A DNA stretch of 64,000 nt from an uncultured Ruminococcus sp. (GTDB lineage Bacteria > Bacillota > Clostridia > Oscillospirales > Acutalibacteraceae). Numbering within the stretch: position 1 is the first letter of the stretch; each line of letters opens with the position of its first letter. Positions 51,250 through 61,188 of this stretch are shown here, piece after piece. The position numbers and the translations under genes were made by a program. The stretch is from assembly GCA_902800065.1 (NCBI GenBank), contig CADCDE010000006.1, forward strand, positions 20,110 through 84,109. Reading direction: 5' to 3'. The notes under the pieces are model-generated. The model searched no databases and had not been told where the DNA came from. It worked only from the letters and a program-made list of their open reading frames with translations.

Positions 51250-52767
51250 TTATTGTGTTTTTTCATTTTTATATTTTTTTATTTCATCAATAATATCCTG
51301 ACCGTAGCGGTTTATTTTTACTTCACCCAAGCCGTATATTTGGGAAAGTTCATTAAAATTTGTCGGGCAGTATGCGGCTAATTCCTGCAAGGTTCTTTCG
51401 TGGAACACGGAATAGGTCGGCACTCCAAAACGATTTGCGAGAGATACACGGAGTTTTTTGAGTCTTTCGAGAAGTCCGCTGTCGATTTCAAAAGTTTTCT
51501 TTGAGGGATATGCAGTTATCTTTTTATAGCTTGTTTCTTTTTGTTTGTTACAGTAACTGCAGTTATTGCATGGCGGAATATATTTTTCACCGAAGTAATT
51601 CAATATTCTTTTTCTTAAACAAGTAGCTGTTGAAGCTGAGTAATATGTCATCAGCTTCAATTTTTCAAGCTGTATATTTATATGCTTTTGCAGTTCAGCA
51701 GGATTGATATCGTCATTTTCATTGGTTTTACGAATCAGAAATTCATTTATTTTTACATCACGGCTGCAGTAAAACAAAAGACATTCGGCAGGTTCGCCGT
51801 CACGCCCTGCACGACCTGCCTGCTGATAGTAGTCCTCGATATTGAACGGCATATTGTAATGTATGACGTAACGTACATCAGGTTTATTTATTCCCATACC
51901 AAAGGCATTTGTTGCCACTATGACATTTACTTTATCATAAATAAAACTGTTTTGATTGGCGGCACGGTTTTCATCAGACATACCTGCATGGTATGGTAAT
52001 GCTGAGATATTATTTTCCTGCAGAGTATTTGCTATTTCATCAACGAATTTCCTCGTCTGACAGTATACTATCCCCGATTTATCGGGATGTTTATTTATGT
52101 AATTGATGAGGAACTGTGTTTTGTTCACAGGAGTGTATACTCCAAAATATAGATTCTGACGGTCAAAACCAAGACTCATTGAAAAAGGTTTTTTTAGTTC
52201 AAGCTGATTGATTATATCCGACTTGACGATATTGGTTGCAGTTGCCGTAAATGCTGCAATGACAGGTCGTTTGGGAAGTTTTTTTATGAAATCGGCAATA
52301 CGGGTATAGCTTGGACGAAAATCGTGTCCCCATTGGGATATGCAGTGGGCTTCGTCAACGGCTATGAGCGGTATATTCTGATTGCAGGCGAAATCCAAAA
52401 AGCTTGGAGTTTCAAGCCTTTCGGGTGCAACATAAATTATTTTGTAAGTGCCGTTTTTGGCATTTTGAATGGCAAGTTCTATTTGGCGAGGAGTGAGTGA
52501 ACTGTTCAGATATGCCCCACGGATACCCATTGAAATAAGAGTTCTTACTTGGTCCTGCATAAGAGATATCAACGGGGATATAACAAGTGTTATTCCCTCA
52601 AGACAGAGTGCAGGTATCTGATAACAAAGGGATTTTCCTGCACCTGTAGGCATGACGGCAAGAGTATCTCTGCCGGATATGAGTGAATTTATAATATCCT
52701 CCTGACCTTTTCGGAAGGAGTCATATCCGTAGTATTTTTTGAGTATTTCGTGAATGTCAGCCAACAA
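51250..52767 (-). CDS. recQ: ATP-dependent DNA helicase RecQ
   Basis: A 505-residue 3'-5' helicase of recombination and repair. I place the start at TTG 52767, with AAGGTG in front and a RecQ-like MLADIHEILKKYYGYDSFR; ATG 52812 lies within the preceding gene. Motifs are FRKGQEDII (motif 0), Walker A MPTGAGKSLCYQIP, the VDEAHCISQWGHDFR box, GMGINKPDVRYVIHY and QQAGRAGRDG. The four-cysteine zinc module CLRKRIL-x-CNNCSYC and a C-terminal HRDC domain (NFNELSQIYGLGEVKINRYG) are both present. The start overlaps the GIY-YIG gene by 11 bases. Confidence 0.93.
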   Translation of the reverse strand: MLADIHEILKKYYGYDSFRKGQEDIINSLISGRDTLAVMPTGAGKSLCYQIPALCLEGITLVISPLISLMQDQVRTLISMGIRGAYLNSSLTPRQIELAIQNAKNGTYKIIYVAPERLETPSFLDFACNQNIPLIAVDEAHCISQWGHDFRPSYTRIADFIKKLPKRPVIAAFTATATNIVKSDIINQLELKKPFSMSLGFDRQNLYFGVYTPVNKTQFLINYINKHPDKSGIVYCQTRKFVDEIANTLQENNISALPYHAGMSDENRAANQNSFIYDKVNVIVATNAFGMGINKPDVRYVIHYNMPFNIEDYYQQAGRAGRDGEPAECLLFYCSRDVKINEFLIRKTNENDDINPAELQKHINIQLEKLKLMTYYSASTATCLRKRILNYFGEKYIPPCNNCSYCNKQKETSYKKITAYPSKKTFEIDSGLLERLKKLRVSLANRFGVPTYSVFHERTLQELAAYCPTNFNELSQIYGLGEVKINRYGQDIIDEIKKYKNEKTQ

Positions 52768-53065
52768 ATTCACCTTCATATCTGTATTGTTTGATGTCCA
52801 TGTATTTTTCAAGCACTTTAAGGTTTTTGTTTTGATAAATATATTCTTTTTGTTTTTTTGTAAGTTGTTTTATTTTATATTCAAGCTTTGAAGCGATTGA
52901 TTTATCCTTGCTGCTGAATACAGCGATAATTTTTTGAGGCTTATGTGAAATTGTATATTTTGCTCCCTTGCCTGCACAATGCTGTTGAAAACGTCTTTTT
53001 ACATCATTTGTGATGCCGGTATAAATAGAATTGTCATTGCATATCAGCATATAAGTATAATACAT
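52757..53065 (-). CDS. GIY-YIG nuclease superfamily protein
   Basis: A 102-residue single-domain protein of the GIY-YIG (UPF0213/YhbQ-like) group. ATG 53065 is used, giving MYYTYMLIC, and it lies two bases past the stop of DUF3783; the ATG at 53089 would overlap that gene. The core has YTYMLICNDNSIYTG, the DVKRRFQQHCAGKGAKYTIS arginine-histidine block, KPQKIIAVF and the E-K segment SKLEYKIKQLTKKQKEY. DNA nuclease activity is likely from the family; the physiological role is unclear. Confidence 0.88.
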   Translation of the reverse strand: MYYTYMLICNDNSIYTGITNDVKRRFQQHCAGKGAKYTISHKPQKIIAVFSSKDKSIASKLEYKIKQLTKKQKEYIYQNKNLKVLEKYMDIKQYRYEGEFVG

Positions 53066-53066
53066 T

Positions 53067-53438
53067 TTATTTTTTGTGCATTTCCTCATGGTCTGCTTTT
53101 ACTGCTTTGTATAATCTTACACAATCCCAAAGTGAATTTGTCGGAGTGACAATAGCTTTCAAATCGACTCTACCGACACCGTGTTTTTTTAGTGAGCGTA
53201 TCAGTTCATCAATATCATTTCTTGTGAAGCCTGACATTACAAGCATTTCATCATCAAAGGTTTCTTCAGCTTCACCCTCGATAACCTGAAATCCTGAAAT
53301 TTCGGCAAGATAGCCCAATACCTGATTGAAATTCTTTTTTTCAACTACCTTGATACCTGTTTTTAACGGCATAACAGCTCTTTTTACGAGCGGAAGTCTG
53401 TTTTCATCAAAATTAAAAAGTAAAACTGTTTTTTTCAT
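53067..53438 (-). CDS. DUF3783 domain protein
   Basis: A 123-residue soluble protein of the DUF3783 family, common in Firmicutes and without known function. The second half carries the family pattern EMLVMSGFTRNDIDELIRSL, VGRVDLKAIVTPTNSLWDC. It starts at ATG 53438, 21 bases after lepA, and probably belongs to the same transcript. Confidence 0.83.
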   Translation of the reverse strand: MKKTVLLFNFDENRLPLVKRAVMPLKTGIKVVEKKNFNQVLGYLAEISGFQVIEGEAEETFDDEMLVMSGFTRNDIDELIRSLKKHGVGRVDLKAIVTPTNSLWDCVRLYKAVKADHEEMHKK

Positions 53439-53459
53439 AATATAAAATCCTCCGAAATA

Positions 53460-55265
53460 TTAATCTGTATCCAGTTTAAGAACAGCCATAAAAGCCTCCT
53501 GAGGTACTTCAACAGTACCCAACTGACGCATACGTTTTTTACCCTCTTTTTGTTTTTCGAGAAGTTTCTTTTTACGGCTGATGTCACCGCCGTAGCATTT
53601 CGCCAGCACATCCTTACGCATTGCCTTAACGGTCTCACGGGCAATTATTTTTCCTCCGATACACGCCTGTATGGGTACTTCAAAAAGCTGTCTCGGGATT
53701 TTTTCTTTTAATTTTTCAGCCATTTTTCTTGCACGGCTGTAAGCTTTGTCAGCGTGGATTATGAATGAAAGTGCGTCAACGACTTCACCGTTTAGCATTA
53801 TATCCAACTTGACAAGCTTGGATTCTTCATAGCCTGCCACCTCATAGTCAAATGACGCATAGCCTCTTGTACGGGACTTGAGGGTATCAAAGAAGTCATA
53901 GACGATTTCAGCGAGCGGAAGAATATAATGTATATCCACACGGTCAGCGTCGATATATTTCATATCTTTGAATATTCCACGCCTGTCCTGACATAATTCC
54001 ATGATATTTCCGACATATTCTGACGGCGAATATATATGTGCGTCTGTGATAGGTTCCTCAGCTTTTGTGATTTGTGACGGATCGGGGTAATTAGTGGGGT
54101 TGTCAATGTATTCTACTGTACCGTCACTTCTTGTTATCCTGAAAATAACACTTGGTGCAGTGGTTATCAGGTCAAGGTTATATTCTCTTTCAAGACGTTC
54201 CTGTATTATCTCCATGTGGAGAAGTCCGAGAAATCCGCATCTGAAGCCGAAGCCTAATGCAACGGACGTTTCAGGCTCAAATGACAGTGCAGCGTCATTA
54301 AGTTCAAGTTTTTCAAGTGCCTCACGCAAATCGGGATATTTAGCCCCATCAGCAGGATAAATTCCGCAGAATACCATCGGCTGAACCGCACGATAACCGG
54401 GCAGCGGTTCGGCAGCCGGATTATTTGCAAGAGTGACAGTATCGCCTACACGGGCATCACTGACAGTTTTTATTGAAGCGGCAATATACCCTACTTCGCC
54501 GGCATACAGTGCACTTGTCGGTTCAAGACTTGTTGCACGCATGAATCCACATTCCACAACATTGAATTCAGAGCCTGTTGCCATGAGTTTTATGGTATCA
54601 CCGACATGAAGCGAGCCTTCCTTTACACGCACATATATGATAACGCCTTTGTAGCTGTCATAATATGAATCAAATATAAGAGCTTGCAGGGGCTTTTCAT
54701 CATCTCCTGAAGGAGGAGGTATCAGTTCAACTATCTGTTCCATTACATCATGTATATTGATGCCGACCTTTGCGGAGATACACGGAGCATCCTCGGCAGG
54801 CAAGCCGATGACGTCCTCAATTTCTTTTTTCACTCTGTCGGGATCGGCACTCGGCAGGTCTATTTTATTTATGACAGGGACTATCTCAAGACCGGCATCA
54901 AGTGCAAGATATGTATTTGCCAATGTCTGAGCCTCGATACCCTGGGAAGCATCTACAACTAAAACTGCACCCTCACAGGCTGCAAGAGAACGTGACACTT
55001 CATAGTTGAAGTCAACATGCCCCGGAGTATCTATAAGATTGAATATATATTCCTCACCGTCATCAGCGTTATACACGAGTGTAACGGCATGGGCTTTTAT
55101 TGTGATACCTCTTTCACGTTCCAAGTCCATATTATCAAGTAACTGGTCTTCCATATCCCTTACAGCGACCGACTGAGTTTGTTCAAGAATCCTGTCTGCA
55201 AGAGTAGATTTTCCGTGGTCTATATGGGCGATTATACTGAAATTTCTTATTTTGCTTTTATCCAA
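53460..55265 (-). CDS. lepA: Elongation factor 4 (LepA)
   Basis: A 601-residue translational GTPase that acts on stalled ribosomes. The start is TTG 55265, with AGGTG upstream. G motifs are AHIDHGKST (G1), [10 protein letters not shown] (G2), DTPGHVDF (G3) and NKIDLPSAD (G4). The EF4-specific C-terminal domain ends with [20 protein letters not shown] and the closing [15 protein letters not shown]. Full length for the family. A promoter on minus lies upstream, divergent from the ABC transporter. Confidence 0.97.
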   Translation of the reverse strand: MDKSKIRNFSIIAHIDHGKSTLADRILEQTQSVAVRDMEDQLLDNMDLERERGITIKAHAVTLVYNADDGEEYIFNLIDTPGHVDFNYEVSRSLAACEGAVLVVDASQGIEAQTLANTYLALDAGLEIVPVINKIDLPSADPDRVKKEIEDVIGLPAEDAPCISAKVGINIHDVMEQIVELIPPPSGDDEKPLQALIFDSYYDSYKGVIIYVRVKEGSLHVGDTIKLMATGSEFNVVECGFMRATSLEPTSALYAGEVGYIAASIKTVSDARVGDTVTLANNPAAEPLPGYRAVQPMVFCGIYPADGAKYPDLREALEKLELNDAALSFEPETSVALGFGFRCGFLGLLHMEIIQERLEREYNLDLITTAPSVIFRITRSDGTVEYIDNPTNYPDPSQITKAEEPITDAHIYSPSEYVGNIMELCQDRRGIFKDMKYIDADRVDIHYILPLAEIVYDFFDTLKSRTRGYASFDYEVAGYEESKLVKLDIMLNGEVVDALSFIIHADKAYSRARKMAEKLKEKIPRQLFEVPIQACIGGKIIARETVKAMRKDVLAKCYGGDISRKKKLLEKQKEGKKRMRQLGTVEVPQEAFMAVLKLDTD

Positions 55266-55306
55266 AATTATTCACCTGCTTTTTTTATAAAAAAATTATT
55301 CATTAT

Positions 55307-55336
55307 ATTATAACATATAATAAGTGTATTTGTAAA
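55307..55336 (-). promoter_or_regulatory. Promoter of lepA
   Basis: On minus, TTTACA (55331-55336), 18-bp spacer, TATAAT (55307-55312) with extended -10 TGT. Confidence 0.7.
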
Positions 55337-55368
55337 TCAAAAAAGTTTATATAAAAATTTCTTTTCGA

Positions 55369-55402
55369 GTCACTTTAATGTCACTTACATAGAGTATATT
55401 AT
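55369..55402 (+). promoter_or_regulatory. Promoter with direct-repeat operator before the MacB/FtsX-type transporter
   Basis: GTCACTT occurs twice (55369-55375 and 55380-55386) with an 11-bp period, the usual layout for OmpR-type regulators. The repeats lie over the -35 position of the TATTAT (55397-55402) or TATATT (55395-55400) -10 box. The response regulator encoded downstream at 59.3 kb is the obvious candidate binder. Confidence 0.6.
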
Positions 55403-55454
55403 AGCTGTACGAAAGATAAAAGAACAAATAAAATTTTTTCGGGAGGAATATCCG

Positions 55455-56126
55455 GTGGAAATATTAAAGGCTGAAAATTTGATAAAGACTTATACAATGG
55501 GTGAAGAAAAATTCAATGCAGTTGATGATATATCATTCACGGTTGAACAGGGCGAATTTGTTGCAATAGTCGGTGCAAGCGGCAGTGGCAAAAGTACTCT
55601 TATGCATATGCTTGGAGGCGTTGACAGACCTACAAGCGGAAAAATTTTCATTGACGGCAATAATATATGTGAGCTTAATAACGATAAGCTGGCTATTTTC
55701 AGAAGAAGACAGATAGGCATTGTATATCAGTTCTATAATCTTATCCCGATACTCACGGCAGAGGAAAATATCACACTTCCAGCAGACCTTGACGGCAGAA
55801 AGCCTGATCCCAAAAAGCTTGAAGATATAATGCAGACACTCGGGATTGCAGATAAAAGAAAAAATCTTCCGAATGAACTTTCGGGCGGTCAGCAGCAGAG
55901 AATTTCAATAGCCCGTGCATTGATAAACGACCCTGCAATACTCCTTGCAGATGAACCGACAGGCAATCTCGATTCAAAGTCAACAAGCGATATAGTGAGC
56001 CTTTTCAAGATGACAAATCAGAAATATAATCAGACTATTATAATGATAACACATAACCTTGAGATAGCCAAAGAGGCTGACAGAGTTATCCGCATACAGG
56101 ACGGTAAAATTGTCGGGGAGGTCTGA
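55455..56126 (+). CDS. ABC transporter ATP-binding protein, MacB/LolD type
   Basis: A 223-residue ATPase for the large permease that follows after 3 bases. The start is GTG 55455 with GGGAGG upstream. Motifs are Walker A GASGSGKSTLMHML, the Q-loop QFYNLIPILTAEEN, signature LSGGQQQRISIARAL, Walker B PAILLADEPTGNLDSKS and H-loop TIIMITHNLEIAKEADR. This class (with BceA and MacB) often acts in peptide-antibiotic defence or mechanotransmission rather than import. Confidence 0.94.
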   Translation: MEILKAENLIKTYTMGEEKFNAVDDISFTVEQGEFVAIVGASGSGKSTLMHMLGGVDRPTSGKIFIDGNNICELNNDKLAIFRRRQIGIVYQFYNLIPILTAEENITLPADLDGRKPDPKKLEDIMQTLGIADKRKNLPNELSGGQQQRISIARALINDPAILLADEPTGNLDSKSTSDIVSLFKMTNQKYNQTIIMITHNLEIAKEADRVIRIQDGKIVGEV

Positions 56127-56129
56127 GAC

Positions 56130-59078
56130 ATGAAAATAATGCAGAAACTGACCATAAAAAATCTTTTTATGAATAAAGCCCGTACTATTGTGACTATCAT
56201 CGGAATACTTCTTTCAGCAGCTCTTATAACGCTTATTTCGGGTATGGCATCTTCAATTCAGCAGACAGCCGTAAATTATTCCGTTCAGTCATCAGGAGAT
56301 TATATTGTTGATTTTTACGGGGATATGACAAAGATAAATGTTGATGAGTATGCTCAGAACAGAAATGTAAAAAATGTTTATACAACAGCGACAGTTGGTG
56401 TTGCGGAAAATGAATATTCCAAATATGAATCAACGCCTTATATCGTTGTAAAAAGTGTCAGCGAGGGCGGCTTTGAAAACTGCTTCAATGGCAGACTTAA
56501 AGAAGGACGTTATCCTAAAAATTCAAATGAGATAGTTCTTTCAAAGGATTTTGTTTCGGGTACGACAAAGGAATATAAAGTTGGTGATACATTAAAATTG
56601 AATCTCGGATATACCCGTGTAACAACAACTGAGTACTATATTGATGAAACTTCCGAAATGTCGGATAATGCAGAAAAAAACGTAGAAACAAAAACATACT
56701 GTATGCCTCTTGATAGTCCCTATGCAGGTGAAAATACAGAGTTTATGCCGTATATTGAAAAAACATATACCATTGTCGGAATACTTGACAATGTTTCGAG
56801 CATTATTGGCACATATCAGTACGGTTCCGGTTTTACATATATTTATACTGCTTATGACGGCAATATAAATGAGATAGTTCCACAACCCGGATTGGACAAT
56901 GAGGATGAACACGCTTACAATCTTGCAATATTTTTGCAGTTCACTTCTGAAGGTGAATTAAATTATAAAAATGTCATTGCAGATATATTGGGTGTTAATG
57001 ATGCAGTATCTGTTTCACAGTATATAAATCAATCACTTACCCCTGTAAGCCAAGCGGATATTTATAACGCACTTGAAAGAAATAATTTATACGGATTTCA
57101 AGTAAATCAATCCATACTTCATACAAAAATGATAGAGCTTTCACTCGAAGAAGCATTTATGATAGTTTCGGCTCTTGTGATAATATTCGGTATAGTTATC
57201 ATATCAAGTATATTTATTATCAGAAACAGCTTCTATATTTCCATCACGGAAAAATCAAAGCTCTATGGTATGCTTGCCTCAACGGGTGCAACTCCCAGTC
57301 AGATAAGAAACAATGTATTTTTTGAAGGCTTTTTGCTTGGCATTATAGGTATACCGCTGGGAATACTCCTCGGAATTGCAGGTACAATGGGACTTGTTCA
57401 GCTTTGCAATACAACACTTGAAAGTGTTCTGGAAGGAATGCAGATGATATTTTCTGTATCATGGCAAGCAGTAGCTATGGCATTTGTACTCTGTGCAGGC
57501 ACTATATTCATGTCAGTTCTTTCACCGTCTATTGAGACTTCAAGAATATCTCCTATTGTTGCGATAAGAGGAAATCAGGATATAAAAATCTCCAAGAGAA
57601 AAAGAAAAAAAGAAAAATCCTATAAAACTCCAAAGTTTATTCAAAAGAGATTCGGCATAGGCGGAAGCATTGCATGGAAGAATCTTCAGAGAAGTAAAAA
57701 AAGATACCGTGCAACTGTCATTTCAATAACGGCAAGCGTTACGGTATATCTTGCAATATCAACAGTAGTAGGCTGTCTTGTCAGCTATACGGAAAATCAG
57801 TTCAGCGGTATGAAATACAATATCAGTGTATATATAGATGATGACCTTGATACAAAGGAAAATGTCAGGAAGTCACTTGACAAATACTATAAATTTGCCG
57901 ATGGTGAAGATATAATTGAAAGTTCCTATTCTGCAAGTATTTCTAACATTGCTGCTTTGGATTTTCCTACAAATATGCTGAGTGAATATGAAGTATACGC
58001 TTTTGTAGACGAAGAACGTGAAAAGGATAATATACTGATACCTTATATGTCAGTAAAGGCAGTCGACAACAAAACCTTTGATGAGTTTGCTAAAAAACTT
58101 GGTTCAAGCTATGAAAAACTCAAAGGTAAAGCCATTATTTTTGACAAGGTGAAAAATCAGGAACAAAAATTTGATGAAAACGGAAATTATGATGGTTATG
58201 AATATGTTCACAGACCGGTTTTCAAAGATATGGTGGGATATACTTTCAAGCTGCAGGATCATCTGGCTTATTTGGAAGAACATAGAACCTATGAAGAATA
58301 TCTTAATGAAGATACTGAATATATTAGTGAAGAAGAATTTGAAAAAGATAAACAAGAGTTTCTTGAAAAAAACGGCAAAATTTTTGAAATAGAGATAGGT
58401 GCTGCGGTTACTCCCGAAAATATGTATCTTTTCAGGGAATACAGAGATATAAACGGCAACATTATTGGTGACGGAGGCGTGATCATTTATGTAAGTGAAG
58501 ACTGGCTTGTAGAAAATGCCAATATTAATGAAAATATATGGATAGGTTATGACATAAATTCATCAGAACCACAGCAGACTGAAATAAGACTTGATGAAAT
58601 GGGCGTACAGAAGAATGATATAAACAATATGGCACAGTATGCTGCACAGATAAATTCTATATCTTTTATATTACAATTCATTGTATACAGCTTTATCGGA
58701 ATTATAACTCTCATAGGCTTGACAAATGTGTTCAATACGATAAATACAAATATGAATCTGCGTAAAAAGGAGTTTGCTTCACTTCGTTCAATAGGAATGA
58801 CAAACAGCGAATTTGACCGCATGATAACTTTGGAGAGCTTCTTCTATTCGTTCAAATCCCTTGCAATAGGCATACCTTTGGGCTTGGGAATCGGTGTAGG
58901 TGGATATTTCTGGCTTCATAGTATGAGCAGCGGAGTCGTAAAATATTCATTCCCGATAATGCCCCTGCTTCTCGCAATAGGTGCGGTAGCCCTCCTTGTA
59001 TGGCTCATAATGACAATATCTATCAGAAAGGTACGCAATCAGAATATTATCGAAACTATAAGAAATGATAATATTTAA
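56130..59078 (+). CDS. Large FtsX-type ABC permease with two extracellular domains
   Basis: A 982-residue permease with two FtsX-like halves. Each half has one helix, then a large outer domain, then three helices. The first outer domain spans about residues 45-340 and the second about 560-850. FtsX helices are seen in AFMIVSALVIIFGIVIISSI and in ISFILQFIVYSFIGIITLIG; the EFASLRSIGMTNSEFDRMI coupling segment is typical. Such long permeases pair with a MacB-type ATPase and a two-component system that lies downstream here. ATG 56130 has GGGGAGG upstream. Substrate unknown; antimicrobial-peptide defence is the common role. Confidence 0.9.
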   Translation: MKIMQKLTIKNLFMNKARTIVTIIGILLSAALITLISGMASSIQQTAVNYSVQSSGDYIVDFYGDMTKINVDEYAQNRNVKNVYTTATVGVAENEYSKYESTPYIVVKSVSEGGFENCFNGRLKEGRYPKNSNEIVLSKDFVSGTTKEYKVGDTLKLNLGYTRVTTTEYYIDETSEMSDNAEKNVETKTYCMPLDSPYAGENTEFMPYIEKTYTIVGILDNVSSIIGTYQYGSGFTYIYTAYDGNINEIVPQPGLDNEDEHAYNLAIFLQFTSEGELNYKNVIADILGVNDAVSVSQYINQSLTPVSQADIYNALERNNLYGFQVNQSILHTKMIELSLEEAFMIVSALVIIFGIVIISSIFIIRNSFYISITEKSKLYGMLASTGATPSQIRNNVFFEGFLLGIIGIPLGILLGIAGTMGLVQLCNTTLESVLEGMQMIFSVSWQAVAMAFVLCAGTIFMSVLSPSIETSRISPIVAIRGNQDIKISKRKRKKEKSYKTPKFIQKRFGIGGSIAWKNLQRSKKRYRATVISITASVTVYLAISTVVGCLVSYTENQFSGMKYNISVYIDDDLDTKENVRKSLDKYYKFADGEDIIESSYSASISNIAALDFPTNMLSEYEVYAFVDEEREKDNILIPYMSVKAVDNKTFDEFAKKLGSSYEKLKGKAIIFDKVKNQEQKFDENGNYDGYEYVHRPVFKDMVGYTFKLQDHLAYLEEHRTYEEYLNEDTEYISEEEFEKDKQEFLEKNGKIFEIEIGAAVTPENMYLFREYRDINGNIIGDGGVIIYVSEDWLVENANINENIWIGYDINSSEPQQTEIRLDEMGVQKNDINNMAQYAAQINSISFILQFIVYSFIGIITLIGLTNVFNTINTNMNLRKKEFASLRSIGMTNSEFDRMITLESFFYSFKSLAIGIPLGLGIGVGGYFWLHSMSSGVVKYSFPIMPLLLAIGAVALLVWLIMTISIRKVRNQNIIETIRNDNI

Positions 59079-59107
59079 TTGACACCCATTTAATATCAAT
59101 ATATAAT

Positions 59108-59147
59108 AATAGCAGATGACCTTAGTCCAAAGAGGTTATCTGCTATT
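59108..59147 (+). terminator. Terminator after the ABC transporter
   Basis: AATAGCAGATGACCT (59108-59122) pairs with AGGTTATCTGCTATT (59133-59147); the T-run is weak. Confidence 0.6.
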
Positions 59148-59171
59148 ATCGTTTCGGGGCAGTGTTGATGT

Positions 59172-59260
59172 TGTCATTCTGAGGAACGAAGTGACGAAGA
59201 ATCTTTCAAAGATTCCTCGCTTTGCTCGGAATGACATAGAGCAATTTATTTTGTTGTTTA
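59172..59260. repeat. REP-like palindromic repeat with extended flank
   Basis: TGTCATTCTGAGGAACG at 59172 and its counterpart CTCGGAATGACA ending near 59236 pair around AATCTTTCAAAGATT. The flank to about 59260 also matches, inverted, the stretch at 47926-47984, so this family is longer than the palindrome alone. Confidence 0.7.
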
Positions 59261-59315
59261 CTATACTTTGTCCGGAATGACATACTTGATTATTTTTAGG
59301 GGAGTGTTTAATATT

Positions 59316-59969
59316 ATGGAAATAATGATAGTCGAAGATAATATATCAATTTCAAAGCCCTTGTCATATTCACTCAAGGCAAGCGGATTTGATACAGTCG
59401 TATGCGGAACATTTGAAGAAGCTATAAAAAATTCAGGCAGAGATTATGATGTTATGATAATAGATGTAACACTCCCTGACGGAAATGGTTTTGAGTTATA
59501 TGAGGAAATAAAAAAATACAATGATTCTCCCGTGATATTCCTGACAGCCCTTGATGATGAAAATAATATCGTAAAGGGATTGGAATTGGGGGCTGAGGAT
59601 TATATGACAAAGCCGTTTTCAACCCGTGAGCTTATAGCGAGGATAAAACGTATCACACGAAGAAAAGATGTTTCAAAAAATGTAATAGTATCGGGAGATA
59701 TTTCCATTGACCTCGATTCAAAGACCGTTTCAAACAAAGGTGAATTGGTGGAGATAACTGCCCTTGAATACAGGATATTATCTATGCTTGCACAGAATAT
59801 GGGTATGACAGTGACAAGAGATGTTATTCTTCAAAAAATATGGGATATATCGGGAAATTATGTCAATGACAATACCCTGACGGTATATATAAAGCGTATC
59901 CGTCAGAAGCTGGATACAGACAGCATAAAGACCGTCAAGGGCATAGGCTACAGAATGGAGAAATTATGA
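59316..59969 (+). CDS. OmpR-family response regulator
   Basis: A 217-residue regulator. ATG 59316 is used, with GGGGAG upstream; the longer frame runs into the repeat. The receiver domain has VEDN at the N-terminus, the phosphorylated Asp in VMIIDVTLPDGNGFELY, the Thr in PVIFLTALDD and Lys in DYMTKPFSTREL. The winged-helix domain is near residues 125-217 (VEITALEYRILSMLAQNMGM, then YIKRIRQKLDTDSIKTVKG). Its gene overlaps the kinase by 4 bases. It may control the transporter upstream. Confidence 0.93.
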   Translation: MEIMIVEDNISISKPLSYSLKASGFDTVVCGTFEEAIKNSGRDYDVMIIDVTLPDGNGFELYEEIKKYNDSPVIFLTALDDENNIVKGLELGAEDYMTKPFSTRELIARIKRITRRKDVSKNVIVSGDISIDLDSKTVSNKGELVEITALEYRILSMLAQNMGMTVTRDVILQKIWDISGNYVNDNTLTVYIKRIRQKLDTDSIKTVKGIGYRMEKL

Positions 59970-61177
59970 GACACGCTAAAAAATTTATAATAATATTCTT
60001 TGTTTCAATGGCAGTTTTGGGAATATTAGGGGCATTCAGTGCCAATACCTATATGAATGTTATAAGAAAATCAACAGATAATACGATAATAAGAATAATA
60101 AGCAATGTCTGTGAAATGTATCCTGATATCACAAATGTTGAAATTGTCAAGATACTCAATGATAAATCAGATGATTTCTATACTGTAGATATGCTCAGAC
60201 ATTACGGTATCACCGAAAATGAATGGAGTATACTTAAAAATGAGGAAATGAAGCATACGCTTGTTGTAAGTAATGTATTGTTTTTTCTTTTGGGAGGATT
60301 TTCTTTATTCGGACTTTTTTTGATATATCTCAGGGTTCAGCAAAATGAGGTAAGAAGAATAACAAATTATCTTGTAAAGATAAATAATGGTCAATATGAC
60401 TTGAATCTGAGATATAATTCCGAGGGTGTCATATCTATCCTTGAAAATGAGATATATAAAACTACTGTTCACTTGCGTGAGAGTTGTGAAGCATCAATGA
60501 AAGACAAAATGATACTGAAGGATTCGATTTCAGATATATCTCATCAGTTGAAAACTCCTCTTACTTCTATAATGATAATGGTCGATAATATCATAGATGA
60601 CAAGGATATGCCCGAAGAAATAAAAGATGAATTCATTGCGGATATAAAAAAGTCCACTGTGCATATCAGCTTTTTGGTGCAGTCACTCTTGAAGCTGTCA
60701 AGGCTGGATGCAAATGCAGTGGATTTTACGAAAAAGCCCGAAAATATCAGAGATATTTTCAGTGACTGCATGAAAAAAACAGAGCTTCTTGCGGAAGTCC
60801 GTGAAGTAAATGTTTCGGCGGGCAGTGAGGATATTGATCTGATATGCGACAAGAAATGGATAACGGAGGCTTTTACGAATATAGTGAAAAACTGTATCGA
60901 GCATACAAACCGAAATGGCAGTGTGACTCTTTTGGCAAAGGACAGCAGGTTTGACACGAAAATAATAATTTCCGATACAGGGTGCGGTATTTCCGAAAAG
61001 GAACTTCCGCATATATTCGAGAGATTTTATAAAACGAAGAATTCAAGTGAGGACAGTATCGGTATAGGCTTATCGCTTTCAAAGGCTATTATCGAAAAAC
61101 ATAACGGTTATATCATAGCCGATTCGGAGGTCGGAAAGGGAACGACTTTTACGATAAAGTTTCTTAAAAATCTGTGA
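59966..61177 (+). CDS. Sensor histidine kinase
   Basis: A 403-residue membrane kinase, partner of the regulator it overlaps (ATGA). Two helices (KFIIIFFVSMAVLGILGAFS and VVSNVLFFLLGGFSLFGLFL) frame an outer domain of about 60 residues, which is larger than in loopless BceS-type sensors. A HAMP-like stretch (RRITNYLVKINNGQYDLNLR) follows. The H-box is ISDISHQLKTPLTS, and the ATPase domain has NIVKNCIEHT (N box), DTGCGISEKELPHIFERFYK (G1/F) and GIGLSLSKAIIEKHNG (G2). Confidence 0.93.
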   Translation: MRHAKKFIIIFFVSMAVLGILGAFSANTYMNVIRKSTDNTIIRIISNVCEMYPDITNVEIVKILNDKSDDFYTVDMLRHYGITENEWSILKNEEMKHTLVVSNVLFFLLGGFSLFGLFLIYLRVQQNEVRRITNYLVKINNGQYDLNLRYNSEGVISILENEIYKTTVHLRESCEASMKDKMILKDSISDISHQLKTPLTSIMIMVDNIIDDKDMPEEIKDEFIADIKKSTVHISFLVQSLLKLSRLDANAVDFTKKPENIRDIFSDCMKKTELLAEVREVNVSAGSEDIDLICDKKWITEAFTNIVKNCIEHTNRNGSVTLLAKDSRFDTKIIISDTGCGISEKELPHIFERFYKTKNSSEDSIGIGLSLSKAIIEKHNGYIIADSEVGKGTTFTIKFLKNL

Positions 61178-61188
61178 GGAGGATATTT

